Origin: Colletes latitarsis
Taxonomy: Eukaryota; Arthropoda; Insecta; Hymenoptera; Colletidae
Direction of reading: 5' to 3'
Assembly: GCF_051014445.1 (NCBI RefSeq)
Contig: NC_135136.1
Location: 28,910,001 to 28,974,000, forward strand
Length of the DNA stretch: 64,000 bases
The position numbers and the translations under genes were made by a program. Under the pieces are notes generated by a model, which was not told the DNA's origin, searched no databases, and saw nothing but the letters and a program-made list of their open reading frames with translations. Positions within the stretch are counted from its first letter, which is position 1. The number at the start of each line of letters is the position of its first letter. This document shows positions 33,798 through 45,545 of this stretch, one piece after another.

Positions 33798-33983
33798 GGA
33801 ATAGACCTACCCCCGAAATCCTAGCCACTTTCTAGAAAAAAATTCAGTACGGGCGGAACTTCAAACGATAATAACGTTTTAACGAAGCCCCCATTAACAA
33901 ATTGCTGTTCTTGATTTTCGTCTTATTTTGGCCTCTAGAATTTTCCATTAAAATGTTTCCCAGGGGTGGGCGAACACCTTGTA
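33798..33983. mobile_element. CAGGGTGTTCGGCC-family element, right-end fragment I
   Basis: Homologous from the internal phrase GAATAGACCTACCCCCGAAA to the right end GGCGAACACCTTGTA; left part missing. 186 bp. Confidence 0.75.
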
Positions 33984-34427
33984 TAATAAACTAGCGAAGT
34001 AGAATTATTCTCCTGCAATCTTATAATTCCTAATATCGAGTGTTGGTTTGTCCCTTTCAAAAAGAGAAAGTTTTCTTTCATTTACAAAAACCATCGACGC
34101 GCGTGTTGCGTTTCATTTTCCGAGACACAAGTCAAGAGGGTGCAGCCGTGTCCCTTCCTTGGCTTATTTAGACAATGAATAGGACCGACTGGGTCTATGA
34201 GTGATGAATTTTTCGTCAGTAATCTTTCTTCATTCTGACAGTTTCTTCCGAACCGAACCGACGTTCCCTTCCAAGTGTTTCAAATAAAGACAAAGTTTAG
34301 TATAAAAAGTATTTGAACTGTATGTTTTATTTTTATTCCACCACCTATTTCCAATGTCGAGTAATATAAATCTGTAATAACGTACAATAAAAAGCATAAG
34401 ATAATGTTAAATTGCATTGTCTATCAT

Positions 34428-35060
34428 TGTTTGGAATTCCAAACATTTTATATTGTAGGACACGTCATTTATTTTCAATATTACTTAAATTACTTAATTT
34501 GATCATATGGCAATTGTACCTTTTTTAACAATAGGAATTGCTGTTAGAAATTGGTTTATTAAATAAAATACTCAGATTTAGCTTTCCAATAATCGTTACA
34601 CTTTATTTTACTACACGTTGGAAGAGACACCCTTTCAGTATGACTTTTACAAGAGAAGTGAATTGCAATCGAACAGAAAAACTGAAAGCTAACGAACTGT
34701 GGCGTTTGAAATGTTTTCCTTGTGTTTATGCGAGGTCCTATGGCATCTTTGTATAAACAGGAAACCGAATCTTACGAGGGAATATAAGCAGCAAGATATA
34801 GCATCTCTCTCTATCAGAATAGGAGACCAATAAATGCGATTAATTTTTGTACTTGGTTTTTAGTAGAAAACTTAACAATTGCCGTAACCTAATGCCATTA
34901 AGCTATTCACATTCCTTAATTAGTTTCAAGGGGCATTTGGGCCCATCTATCTGCTCTTTGGGACGCGGACAACCACCCCCATACAAACCCTCAGTGAGTA
35001 GGATTTGCAGTTTCGGGAGGACTGCCCCACAAGGGTTATTTGGTTTGGTTTTACGAATGA
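34428..35060 (+). mobile_element. LTR fragment related to the solo LTR at 22882, interrupted
   Basis: TGTTTGGAATTCCAAACATT at the left and later GGCATTTGGGCCCATCTATC and CTCAGTGAGTAGGATTTG align with 22882-23130 (GGACACGTCATTTA, TTGGGCCCATCTATCTGC shared). Homology fades near 35040, before the TATA and polyadenylation parts, so the 3' half is missing. A second, different LTR sits inside it at 34542-34877. Confidence 0.7.
34542..34877 (+). mobile_element. Nested solo LTR, 336 bp
   Basis: Starts TGTTAGAAATTGG, ends AAAACTTAACA (TGTTA/TAACA inverted), flanked by exact ATTGC duplications at 34537-34541 and 34878-34882. Contains GAATATAAG (TATA-like, about 34780) and AATAAA (34829-34834). The host LTR reads continuously when this block and one ATTGC are set aside, as comparison with 22970-22990 shows. 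Family unassigned. Confidence 0.85.
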
Positions 35061-35099
35061 ATTATTTTGACCACTTAGGTAGTTCTAGTGTTAAGTGAT

Positions 35100-35490
35100 G
35101 CACAATAAACGGATTTTTTAAAAATTGATATGTATAGGTATGAGTGAAAATTTCTTTATGTGGATGTGTAAGTAACTCTAACGAAATTTAAAATTTTTCA
35201 AAAGATACTGTTATCTGGAAAACAATAAATAAATCAAGCTTGTGTGATTATGTGTTAATACATTGTCGATCGCTAATACCTTGCTAAAATTTTCTCTGAG
35301 ACCTGGTGACTTTAATTATACACGATTACTTTAAAAGACGTGCAATGAAATAGATTTTTTTAAAAAATTGATATACATTTAAATGAAAGTTTTTTTATCT
35401 GGATATGTAAGTAACTCTGACAGAATTGGAAATGTTCAAAAATAAAAAAATACCGTTATCTGGAAACCAATAAAGAGATCAGGCTTGGGT
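35100..35490. repeat. Tandem duplication, period about 244 bp
   Basis: AAATTGATAT, GGATGTGTAAGTAACTCT (then GGATATGTAAGTAACTCT), and CTGTTATCTGGAAAACAATA (then CCGTTATCTGGAAACCAATA) occur twice in order, at 35122 and 35366. Between them, 35262-35340 matches the edge of the CpG island at 33706-33780 with mostly C-to-T and G-to-A differences. Confidence 0.65.
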
Positions 35491-35493
35491 GAA

Positions 35494-36222
35494 CACTAGT
35501 TTTCAGTCGTCAACGTATGTCATATGAAAATGAGAATTTTCGTTACCGATCCTCAATGTGAAACACTCTCTAAAATTAAGGAAAAAAAAAAACACTCCAT
35601 ATATTAAATATGTTAGAAACTGCGTTAAACAAAATGCTAAATCTCATAACAGCAGCCTCTAACAACATTCAAATCAACTGACAAATAATCTGTTCAATAA
35701 TGAAAATAACATCAGAAGACTGAAAAAAGCAAAATCCTATAAATTAATAACAGACTAAAAATATCAAAAGAAAAAGACCACACATAGGTATTTCCCTTCC
35801 ACATGCTTTAATAGATGTATCAGAATTACTGATAGACTCACGTGAGTTTGTTGCAATTATACATTACAAACATTAAAAAAAAGAATATATATATACAGCT
35901 ATTATAACCCTTATGTTGGCAATATATTCACTCCATACATCAAACAGAGAACGATAGTTTCATCCCCATACATTCTCAGAATTTTTAATTTTCCTTTTAT
36001 ATAATTCAGCAAATGCAGTTTTAACATTATATTTACGAAATCCGTCAATTTAACAGGTTTCATATTCCAAACTTAAAATTAGAGAACTCATAAATATTAT
36101 TTGTTAACAATTTACGTTGAATGCAATTGATATCATGACACGAATATATATTTCAATTTTAAAAAAATCGCATTCTGATGTAACCGTCAATACGACAAAA
36201 ATCAATGTCCGTAAATCTAGTA
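35494..36222. mobile_element. piggyBac-like non-autonomous element, copy 2 (tentative)
   Basis: Starts CACTAGTTTTCAG after TGAA and ends GTCCGTAAATCTAGTA before TTAA (36223-36226). The right about 90 bp align with the right end of the element at 32287 (GATGTAACCGTCAA against AATGTAACTATCAA). The left end is less certain. Confidence 0.35.
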
Positions 36223-36295
36223 TTAAACGACTCACGTCAACAAATTATGTGAAATAACCTGAATTATTTCGATAGCATTCATTACTAATTGTAAG

Positions 36296-36416
36296 TCCTA
36301 TAAAAATCTTTCGAAGGAAGCATTTGTGAGTATATTATCACAGAAAAAACTTATTTGTTTTACGGTCTTAAATTCATACCAAAAATTTGCCATACCAAAA
36401 ACTCGGAAACACCCTG
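36296..36416 (+). mobile_element. Right-end fragment of the CAGGGTGTTTCAGGG element
   Basis: TTATTTGTTTTACGGTCTTA, AATTCATACC and GGAAACACCCTG match 28490-28623 (TTTGTTTGTTTTACGGTCCT). TATA follows. No left end nearby. Confidence 0.6.
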
Positions 36417-36885
36417 TATAGTCTGATACTAAAATCAATTATTGGAGTCTTCCGCCTATAAGCGTTCTTCTACGAAGAACTCTCACTCACTCTCCGAGTG
36501 TTTACTTTTCAACTTTCTATTCTTCCATGGAGGAAGTCTTATCTTATTTGGATTTCCTTTCCATTCCTTCGCTTCCATGAATAGTTCAAAATCTAGTACA
36601 TAGTGTTCAAATCACAAGATATTTTTCTGCGAAGTCAACAATAGAAAGCCCGACGAATAAGCGAATTAGATTAACATGTTAACTGTCACGCCATTTTCCA
36701 TGTTCTCAACATGAATCACTCTTCTAAAGTAACTAAGTGGGTATGAACTATTGCGTAACCCAAAGAAATGATATTTCAGTCTTTGGTAACTCAATAGGTT
36801 ATTAATATCTTTTCATTACCTGTTGCAAAAGATTTACATCTTAGCAGTTATATTATATCAGAAATTTTAATACGTTAGGAGATAT

Positions 36886-37395
36886 ATAGGGTGTTTTGCT
36901 ATTTATAGTATAACCGACGAGAGGGTGATTCTTCGTGGAAAAATCAGTTGAAAATATAGAATGAAATTTATTCTTATAATACTTTATTTTCGTTATAATG
37001 GCCTTTGAGACTTTGTCAGATACGCTTCCCTGGCGCGTCTGTTCATTATTCACTATTTCTACTTATACTGACGTCCTTGAACTCTTCACGCGTGGCCCCA
37101 TATACTCTCAAACATGTATTCTCAAACTTGATTTTCTCGTAAACGAAGCTTTGTACTAAAAAAATGCCACTTTACATTTTCGACTTATTTTTAAACGTAG
37201 AATCACAATATCTTCGGTTGAACTACCAATTATTGACAACCTCGTACGTAATTGCAAATGTACGTTCCTTCGATGCTTCCAAAGCGCTTTTGGACTTAAC
37301 TCTTCAACAACCCTCTGAAGAAATACAGTAATAATTTTTAAAATAAACATCGCACTGGCTTTGACATATTCATTTTTCGTACAGCGTATCGTTTC
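36886..37395. repeat. AGGGTGTTTTG-start repeat, partial
   Basis: Starts TATATAGGGTGTTTTGCTAT, reminiscent of CAGGGTGT-type termini, with no matching right end found. The stretch 37320-37395 (AAATACAGTAATAATTTTTA, CATTCATTTTTCGTACAG) recurs at 57080-57140. A 64-codon minus-strand ORF at 37156-37350 is open but unrecognised. Confidence 0.4.
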
Positions 37396-37574
37396 TTAAA
37401 CCTCATCTTTTACGCTTCACTGGCTCCAAGGGAATCATTACTGTACGGAGCTACGCAACTGTTTGTTTACTTTGCTTCAAAGCTAATTTTTAAGATAAAA
37501 GTTATTTAGCACGTATTGTAATTATACACTCGTATTATCTCATATCAAGGAACTTAAAATAATACTGTTTAATC

Positions 37575-38134
37575 ACTAGACTGTGGATGTACATGCAAAT
37601 GCATATGTTTCTAGGAAATAAATAACAGAGTCAGACGTAAATAGAAATTTGTGAGGTCCTCAAAAATGTATTTTTTATTTTGCATATGGCATATGTTTTA
37701 CATATTATTACATTTCTTTTCATAAAATTAATATTTATATGGGCTTCTGAACATCTATTTCAGTCTACTAATTCAACGTTTCTATACACGGCAGAAATGA
37801 CAAACATAGCTATTTATACAGCTCGTGTTGACCTATAGTGAATTAACGATAACAGTTCATGTTAGAAATAGTATTAATCAGTAATCTGAAGTATTCTTAG
37901 CAGATAGGTTCTCCGGAAACGGATTTTATTATTAAGGTGACGTTTCACCAACTAACTCTTGACAATATTGAAAAAATACTCGTAACATATTGTAATTTAA
38001 AATATAATTCTTAATTTTAAATAATAAAATTAATTAAACATACTTTGAATACATTTTGCAAATTCCTGTATACTTTGGCATATTATTGATACATATTTGA
38101 CATTTTATTGACGTAAACATCCGCAGCCTATTAT
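37575..38134 (-). mobile_element. hAT-like element, copy 4
   Basis: Ends TAGACTGTGGATGT and ACATCCGCAGCCTA are inverted. The interior aligns, inverted, with 10358-11240 and has the uninterrupted TTAA (37932-37935) at the place where that copy carries the 217-bp MITE. Flanks TTAATCAC and TTATGATC share only 4 of 8 bases. Confidence 0.6.
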
Positions 38135-38229
38135 GATCTATTGATCACTGTTGCACGGAAAAATCAGTCGTTTGGTTAAGTCGAGGAATTAAGGAGCGTA
38201 GTACCGTCAAAAACTGCTTTTTTCGACCA

Positions 38230-38960
38230 TCTTAATGGGTTTCTGTGGCTCGCGTTGCAGTGGCGGAACAGCAGATTTTAAGGGCGCACGAGTCTACGTC
38301 GACACGTGTGGGTGAGAGCGACTCGAGCCGCTAACGGGAGCTCGAACATCGAGATTGTCACGCCACTGCGAGATCTCGTCACGATCGACCCGCAGACATC
38401 CTTTCTGGGCTCTACCCCCTTTTTCGCGTGGGCTTCTTTCGCTACGTGCTCGCGTCTAAAACTGCCACCGAATCGATTTCACTCTGCTTCGGGCTACGTA
38501 TGCACAACAAGGCTGCTTCGGAAACTTAATAAAGGAGTATTTTCGGAACGAAACGGATTCACGAAGTTGACGGAGTCTGCGATTCGGAATTAGTATTCTA
38601 TTGATACACTTGCGATGCGGTTATGCTCGGAGAGACAGGTTTCAGACATTATTCAGCAGCTACTCCAGGAATGAAACGGATTCGCTAAATTTAAAATTGC
38701 GTCCCCGGAATTAGTATTTTATCGGCGTTCTTGGACGGCGGAATATTTATCGGAATATATGGAAACGTAATGTGGAATATGACAGACTTTTCCTATATGC
38801 AAGGCAGGCGGAAAATAAACAGTCAGAGAGAATTTAGATTCTAAAACTGTCCGTGCATATTAACGAAGAAGATATTTGTCGACGAATTGCTTCGTTCTTA
38901 TTGCGACCGCCTTTCACCGATTCGATATAATTTCGAGAAACGGCAACTGTATTGACATTC
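38230..38960. other. CpG-dense island
   Basis: Strongest at 38270-38590. A 95-codon + strand ORF (38306-38593) starts with GTG and has no domain. Towards 38960 it grades into AT-rich DNA. Confidence 0.4.
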
Positions 38961-39140
38961 CTACGAAACTGTGGGTGTCTTGTCTCGAGACTATTTAACT
39001 TCCACTCCACGGCTTCCGCGAGAATCGATTGAAGTTTGTTCGTGAAGTACAGAAGCTTGACAATTTAGAAATTTCTTATAGAAAAATTTATGAATTATTA
39101 GCGGTAGATTCTAGCCTCGAGATACATTCTGAAGAGTACT

Positions 39141-39360
39141 TAACCGTTTGGGTCTCGGGAGTAATTTCGAAAAAATATGAAACTAATAGTACGTAGTATT
39201 AGAAGGTCAAATTTAATTTTTGCAAAATGTTATGGAGTCTCTGTACGTTATATTTTCATATGGATTTAAATAATTGTATAACCGAAACTTTGCTGCAAAT
39301 AGAATCCAAACACGCCAATTGCAGCAGAGCGATCACACTGCTTGGTACTCGGATGGTTAA
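39141..39360. mobile_element. TTAA-flanked MITE, 220 bp
   Basis: TTAACCGTTTGGGTC at the left and GTACTCGGATGGTTAA at the right are imperfect inverted ends including TTAA on both sides. Typical size and flank for a piggyBac-like MITE. No coding content. Confidence 0.5.
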
Positions 39361-40129
39361 AATAGAAAATCGAGAATAACTTATCTATTTACGTATTCTT
39401 CTTGAAGTTCATTCATTTAACTTGATTATCCAGATACAACATTCAGTTTTAGTCCAAAAATATTCTAGAAGTAATTTATATATCAGTATCAACCCTTATA
39501 AAAGACATCTATCATCGTGGTATATTAAAGGATAGAAAAATATATATTATTACGAACTAGAATAATTTCGTAAGCATGCACCTACATACATTTTGTGCAT
39601 TTATTATACTTTTTTTTTATTTTGATTATACTTTTATAATAATGTAGTGAATTAGAGAATTTTATTAGTAGATTGAAATATCAGAAGAAGCTTTAATCGA
39701 ACCCAAATTAAAATTTCTAAATCCTTTTCATTTTGCTAAAATACCTTGAACATCCAATTATCAAAACTTATTAAATTAGAAATATATTGAATACAATTAG
39801 ATTTGTGGTATCTTCTCTATCTATTTTGTTCACACGCCACTCTTCTAAAATTGTCATATACTTCCAGGTTTTAATGTTCCATATACAAGATGCAATGTAA
39901 CATTAAAACAGAATTCGATATTAGAAGAAAATTACTGCTTCTATTTAAAATTGATGAATTTTCGGTAATAAAAATAAGTACAAGAAATTTCAGATTTCAG
40001 TTGTTTAAAAACACAATATTCATAAAAGATTTCACGATTCTAGTTTGATAGTTAATAAAGTTTTTACTACGATATGTAGAAGGTACCCGTCAATTTTGAA
40101 AATGAATAATAAATAATAATTTGCATCGT
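39361..40129. other. AT-rich spacer
   Basis: Nothing recognised. Confidence 0.5.
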
Positions 40130-40560
40130 AAGGTGGTTGGAGGATTACAGTAATATTTTCTGCAACAAAGTCCAAGATATTTCTTCCGTCGAGAACTGCC
40201 CTCAGGCGTTGCCAGCAATAAGGTTCCAAAAATACCCGTCTCGGAGGAGAACGATTTTGCCCCGGCAGGTATTTCTGCACAAACTGTACATTCCAGTTCG
40301 TCCGATGTACCGGATGCTCGCAGAAATCGATTCGTCGAACGACCGTGTCGGCAAAGGGTCGTCGAGGTGGATTGAAACAGCGCTTGTCGGGCGTTTCACA
40401 ATGGAGCGAATCGAACGCGTGCCGTCCTAAGACACAACCCTGGAACATCTGCATACTCGGATTTCAATGCACGCGACACGAGAAAATAATCGACTGCCTA
40501 CAAATGTTGCTATCCGTCACGATAAACGCTTCTCCCATCGTGCGACGCATCTGACCCTAC
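40130..40560 (-). other. CpG-dense island with an ATG-initiated 140-codon ORF
   Basis: The minus-strand ORF 40032-40454 begins with ATG (MQMFQGCVLGRHAFDS) and runs into the neighbouring AT-rich DNA, ending with a hydrophobic stretch (YYLLFIFKIDGYLLHIV). No domain, signal peptide or splice site recognised; a 97-codon antisense ORF overlaps. I regard coding as unproven. Confidence 0.25.
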
Positions 40561-40853
40561 ACGTCGCGAGAGCCTTGTTCATTCGGTTCGTCTGATCGAC
40601 TTAATTATTTCAAATGAAATGTTGCAAGTACGCCTGCTTTTCTAGAAATCGCTTTCACGCACTTAAAATTTGTTTTCATATGTATCGAGGATATAGTTAC
40701 TAGATAGGTGGTTAAATAATATGCCTTGATCATCCTTGGCAATATCAAGCATCTTTTGAGTATTGATAAATGTTTACAGATTCCCCAAATTCTTTTAAAA
40801 TTAATAATACAATGATATGTCTTTAGTAAACATAAGGTAAGAGATACAAGAAA

Positions 40854-41530
40854 TCTATATATATAAAATGAAAGGCCTGACTCACTGACTCATCAACGCC
40901 CAGGCTAAGCCCTTGGACATAAAAAGCTGAAGTTTTGCACAGAGGTTTCCTTTATGATGTATACAAGGAATAAGAAAGGATATTCCGAAATTCAACCCCT
41001 AAGGGTTGCAACGTTTGTATGAGGAATATTTTATTTGTGGTCGGATTTGCTTCAAACTTGGTCTTAATGCACTTTGATATAATTAATCAAACACCTATTT
41101 TGGCATTTTAAAAAACTCAACCTCTGAAGGGGTGACAAGGGGTTGCAACGTTTGTATGGGACATATTTTGTTCGTTGTCGGATTTGCTTCAAACTTGGTC
41201 TTAATGCTCTTTGATATAATTAATCAAACACCTATTTCAGCATTTAAAAAAATTCAACCTCTGAAGGGGTGAAAAGGGGTTGCAATGTTTGCATGAGGAA
41301 TACTTTATTTGTGGTCGAATTTGCTTCAAACTTGGTCTGAATGCTCATTGATACACTTATTTCGCTTCAAAGTTGCCTTATTTCACCTAAATGTGTCTTT
41401 TTAATTGTTTTCTGAATGTTGAAGCCCATTAGAAATAATATCAATATCCATTGTTTTATGGAGAAACAATATCAATTTCCGAGGAAACTAAACGGTTTCC
41501 TGTGCGAGCGAAGCCACGGGCAAAAGCTAG
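40854..41530 (+). mobile_element. Non-autonomous Helitron with internal tandem repeats
   Basis: Starts TCTATATATATAAAATG after A, and ends GCAAAAGCTAG before T, matching Helitron rules (5' TC, 3' CTAG, insertion between A and T). The end GCGAAGCCACGGGCAAAAGC resembles insect Helitron 3' ends. Inside, a 137-bp unit occurs three times, with GCAACGTTTGTATG-like starts at 41008, 41145 and 41282. No Rep/helicase gene, so it depends on another copy. Confidence 0.75.
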
Positions 41531-42222
41531 TATTATATAAATTACATCTACGATTTTAAGTTTTTATTTGTTTTTGTATGGACAGAATTCGAATTCGATT
41601 ATATTTACATTATCGAACTTCCACGCTTTATCGTTTTCTAAAATAACTTTTCATTAGATAATCGTAAATTTAATTTCTATAAATATTTTATTTTTTTTTA
41701 TCTTTTACGTAATATTTATTTGAAACTTTTGTGATATCATGATAAACTTTTATTGATATTCAAAAATTGTTCGATATTGATAAAGAAAATACACCGTTTG
41801 AAAGTCCCTTGAACTTGTTCGAAAGATTTTCATTTCTCCTTAAATCCTGAGTTTGTCATAGCTTTATGAAAGAATATATGTGAAATTTTTATCGTTCCCT
41901 CGGGGAGATATTTTTGTTTCGAACCAATGAAAGTATGCCAGAACGAATTGAAGCGTACGAGACGAATCGAAAGAATGCAACAATACGAAGAGAAATTGCT
42001 TTTTAAATAACAGTTCGTTTGATCTTACATCCACTTATTTAACTCCTCCACTATTCAAGTGTTTCAATATCTGAGACACAACGGTTAAAATTCATTCTGA
42101 GTATCACAATTTAGTGTAACACTGGCAATGTACATATCTACATGTAACAATGGCATTATAACAAAAACCACAAAGAGAACAAATTTCACAGAAATAATGA
42201 TTAATTGTCTACAATATGGGTC
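41531..42222. other. AT-rich spacer
   Basis: Nothing recognised. Confidence 0.5.
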
Positions 42223-42880
42223 TTAAGGAGGTATTCTAGTTTAGAATTTCATTTCTTTGGTTTGGTTTTTACAAAAAAAGGATAAGTTTTTTAATTTCGA
42301 CATTTTCATTGATTATCAACAATATGGGTCTTAAGGAGGTATTCTAGTTTAGAATTTCATTTCTTTGGTTTTTTTTTACAAAAAAAGTATGTTTTTTGAC
42401 TTCGACATTTTGCATATATATTTATTTATGTTTTTTGAATGTTCACAATTTTTTTCAAGTGGAAATAATTAAAATTGTCTGGATTATGGGTCATTGAACA
42501 GGATTCTTTTTAAAAAAAAAGAGATTATTTAATCTGAAATGAAAACATCAAAAGGATTCTTGATTAGCATGCTGAAAAAACAGTAAAAATTTACAAAATG
42601 GCGGCAATACAATAAGGAAAATTATAATTTTGATTTTTTCATTTCAGATAAGTAGAATAATCGGAATTGTGTCCGCCAGTAGGACACTTTTTTAAAGGAA
42701 CCGTATTCAATGACTTATAATTCATCAGTTTTAATTACTTATACTTAAAAAAAATTGTAGAATATAAATAAATATGTATGCGAAGTGTCGAAATTAAGAA
42801 ACTTCTACCTTTTTTTTTTGTAAAAAATATCCCTACAAAGACCAAAAAAATGAAACTCTAGACTAGAAAGACTCCCTTAA
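42223..42880. mobile_element. TTAA-flanked foldback element with duplicated left end
   Basis: TTAAGGAGGTATTCTAG at 42331 and CTAGAAAGACTCCCTTAA at 42863-42880 are inverted ends with TTAA. The arms stay inverted for about 150 bp (TTGACTTCGACATTTTGC against CGAAGTGTCGAAATTAAG). The left 108 bp also occur just before, from TTAA at 42223, so the left end is tandemly duplicated. piggyBac-like by target site only. Confidence 0.65.
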
Positions 42881-44329
42881 AGTTAATTTCTTTTTAGCTT
42901 TATTCATTCATTAGGCCAAAACATAAAAATATACGATTATTATGTAACTTTTGTTTAATTTCATTACGTTCGATGACTAAGTTGGTTTCCTTCCCATCAT
43001 TACTGCATTCTGAACTGTAAGATATATATTATTACATCTAAATATTTTCTAATAAAAATAATTTTGTTTGCATAGAAAGATTAATCAATTTCTGGAAAAC
43101 GGAACAATTATTACATATATAAATATTTATTAATTATCAAGAAATTATTATCCAATATTTATTTTCCTAAGATTGTTTCCTTACAATTTTATACCAACAA
43201 GAAAGTAAATCAGGAAACCAAAAAACTTGAGATTTTCATTTAATATTGTATCATATTAGCTATATTTCATTATTACGAAAAAAAATCTTGCCAAGTTACC
43301 ATGAAGTAAGCAATAAAATGAAGTTGTCATTTTCATTATTACCTATTACAACTTCTAGCTCATTTTGATATTTCTTTCCTATGCGTTGTGACAGAAAAAG
43401 TAACATTTCCATATTTTTAACACGTTTTTTTATTATTTCATCAGACAGAAGTTCAGGTGAATTTAACGTTATAAAACAACTGCATATTTACTTATAAATT
43501 GAGTATTAGTAATGTAAGTAATGTGTAATGTAATTAAACTGTCCTAATGAATTTCTGAAATATCGAGTTACTTAACTGGTTAAAAATACAGTGGATATGT
43601 TTCACAAAAGAAACTCCATGTTTTATAAAATTTCAATGGATCCTTCATGCTTTAGATCTTTCGCCAAGAAGGAAGAGATCAACATTATTTTGTAATATAT
43701 AGTTGTCTCCATTATGTACGACTTCAAGGCAAGTGACAATGGAGAAACAAAGATTTAATGAGTCTTATTACGTTGCATTCCACTAATTCATCACGATTAT
43801 TTTAAAGCAATTCAAATATAGAATAGAAAACATCTTGTCGTTGAAGAAGAAATGAATAAAAGTGTATTGTAAAAGTAATAATAAACCTGCAATTATACAC
43901 TAAATAACACTCCCAAAAGCAAAATAAATCTTTTTTTAAGTTGTTTTTTCAATCAGATTCATTACTCTTTGTTATCGTAAGTCATCAACTAGGATATACG
44001 ATTAACTTTGAAAGTGGCATAAATCATTCAACAGTTCAAAACACACAACTTTGTACAAGTTATTCATAAAACTGAATCATTTTAGATAAATTTCACATTA
44101 CGAGATCATATAACTTTTGATAAATTTTCACAATATTGGAGGAATATTTTTTAATTCGATCAAACGTAAAAGTTTAAATATCTCCAAACGGGAAATACGC
44201 GACTTTGGCCACTTTCATAATAACCGACACATATAGCAATTAATTTTTCATTTTTCCTTAACAGTCCTATTAGCAGGGCAATTATCCTAATTATGAATAA
44301 AATTCTCAAACTGTAATCGTTTTCAGACG
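42881..44329. other. AT-rich spacer
   Basis: No gene, terminal repeat or array recognised. Confidence 0.5.
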
Positions 44330-44900
44330 CTGGAGGATGTCCCCTCGATCAAAGTACCATTCGTCCGACCCATCCTTTCACTATGTTTTTTCGGTGCAAG
44401 CGGAGAGTTTCGTAGCCGAGTAATAACGTGCATTATCCAGCGGATTTTCTTCGTGACAAAGCGAAAACCTCCTGCGAAAGGCAGAGCCGGGGGGCACGCC
44501 AACACGGGCATCCGAGATATCGACGCGCGTCCTATCTCTAGTCGGAGGCGGCAGGCAACGCGGAGGAGGTGCTCGGAGTTCCTGGTTCACCTGTATGCCT
44601 CATCCGTGGCTCACCTGAGGCTCACCTGGCCGTGTTGCCACTCCCGCGGCCGCGGCACCACCTCCGCGACATGCCGCCTTTTCACTCGCGGCGGCGTTAT
44701 TATCAAAGGTCAGCCGGGAGGTCGTTCGGGCCGAATTACCATAGTATAGGTCATGGAAGATGCACAGCCTAGGAGGACCTGCGAAGACGAGGAAGAACAC
44801 GCGCAGAAGGCTCTGGCATCTGGCTTGGGAGGTGCGTAATTTATCGCAATTTCTTCATCGGTAGCCTTTGCGCGCAACCCACACTTTTTCGAAACTCGAT
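44330..44900 (+). other. CpG-dense island, promoter-like, with candidate exon
   Basis: CpG-rich block with a GC-rich stretch at 44500-44740 just upstream of an ATG-initiated segment that ends in a splice-donor-like sequence (44753-44831). Several CCGCGGCCGC-like runs occur. The layout resembles a CpG-rich 5' UTR/promoter followed by a short first coding exon, but no TATA or initiator can be assigned. Confidence 0.4.
44753..44831 (+). CDS. Candidate first coding exon (partial, unproven)
   Basis: ATG in good context (G at -3, G at +4) opens MEDAQPRRTCEDEEEHAQKA followed by LASGLG and is cut after GGGAG by GTGCGT, a plausible 5' splice site (AG/GTGCGT). That gives 26 codons plus one base, phase 1. 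The peptide is acidic and hydrophilic, with no signal peptide or domain. If real, the gene lies on the + strand and its next exon would follow a long intron. I do not recognise the protein. The evidence is only start context, composition and donor-like sequence. Confidence 0.25.
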
Positions 44901-44958
44901 GCAGAGTTACCGGCTAGTAGAATGGTCTTGCTTCTTACTAAGTAAATAAGTGTCCCTA

Positions 44959-45202
44959 TTAACACATTAACGACGGGGCATTTTTCTTAAAACTTTCCTA
45001 TACGATCATTTTAATGAAATAGCATTCCATCGACATGTGTATACTAAAAATGTGGTAAGTATTTTTGTAATTAATATAGTTTATTAAAATTTTCAGGAGC
45101 TATATGTGGATGATAGAATTTTTTTCTTGCGTTGTCGGAGAAATTACTAAAAAAACACAAATTTATCGTAAAACGAGAATACTCCCGTCGGTAATGTGTT
45201 AA
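44959..45202. mobile_element. TTAA-flanked MITE, 244 bp including TTAA
   Basis: TTAACACATTAACGACGGG at the left and CCCGTCGGTAATGTGTTAA at the right are inverted with one mismatch, bounded by TTAA. The high terminal identity suggests a fairly recent piggyBac-like MITE. Confidence 0.75.
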
Positions 45203-45205
45203 GGG

Positions 45206-45545
45206 GCCTTTCTACTTTGGGGGATTAAAAAAATTGAATTTTTTTGCGTTTTCTATGCGTATGTAGTCTCGAATAGATATGTACCAAATATTCAATTGAA
45301 ATTCGGAAAACTAACGAAGTTATAGCCTACTGAATGGTACCACGCGCAGGTATAACTGGACGTAAAACTTTAAGTTGCCTTTCTACTTTGGGGGATTAGA
45401 AAAATTGATTTTTTTGCGTTTTCTTTAAGTATGTAGTCTCGAAAATATATCTACGAAATATTCAATTGAAATTCGGAAATCTAACAAAGTTAGAGCCCGC
45501 TGAAATGTACTACGCGCAGGTATAACAACTGGACGTGAAACTTTA
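45206..45545. repeat. Tandem duplication, two units of 171 bp
   Basis: GCCTTTCTACTTTGGGGGAT occurs at 45206 and 45377, each followed by TTTTTTTGCGTTTTCT, ATGTAGTCTCGAA, AATATTCAATTGAAATTCGG and ACGCGCAGGTATAAC. The following 45546-45880 is AT-rich and open on the minus strand for 129 codons from a GTG, without domains. Confidence 0.8.

Noticed and set aside
33179..33835. Several overlapping ORFs of 114-165 codons
   Set aside because: Open on five frames at once, explained by scarcity of stops in the CpG island.
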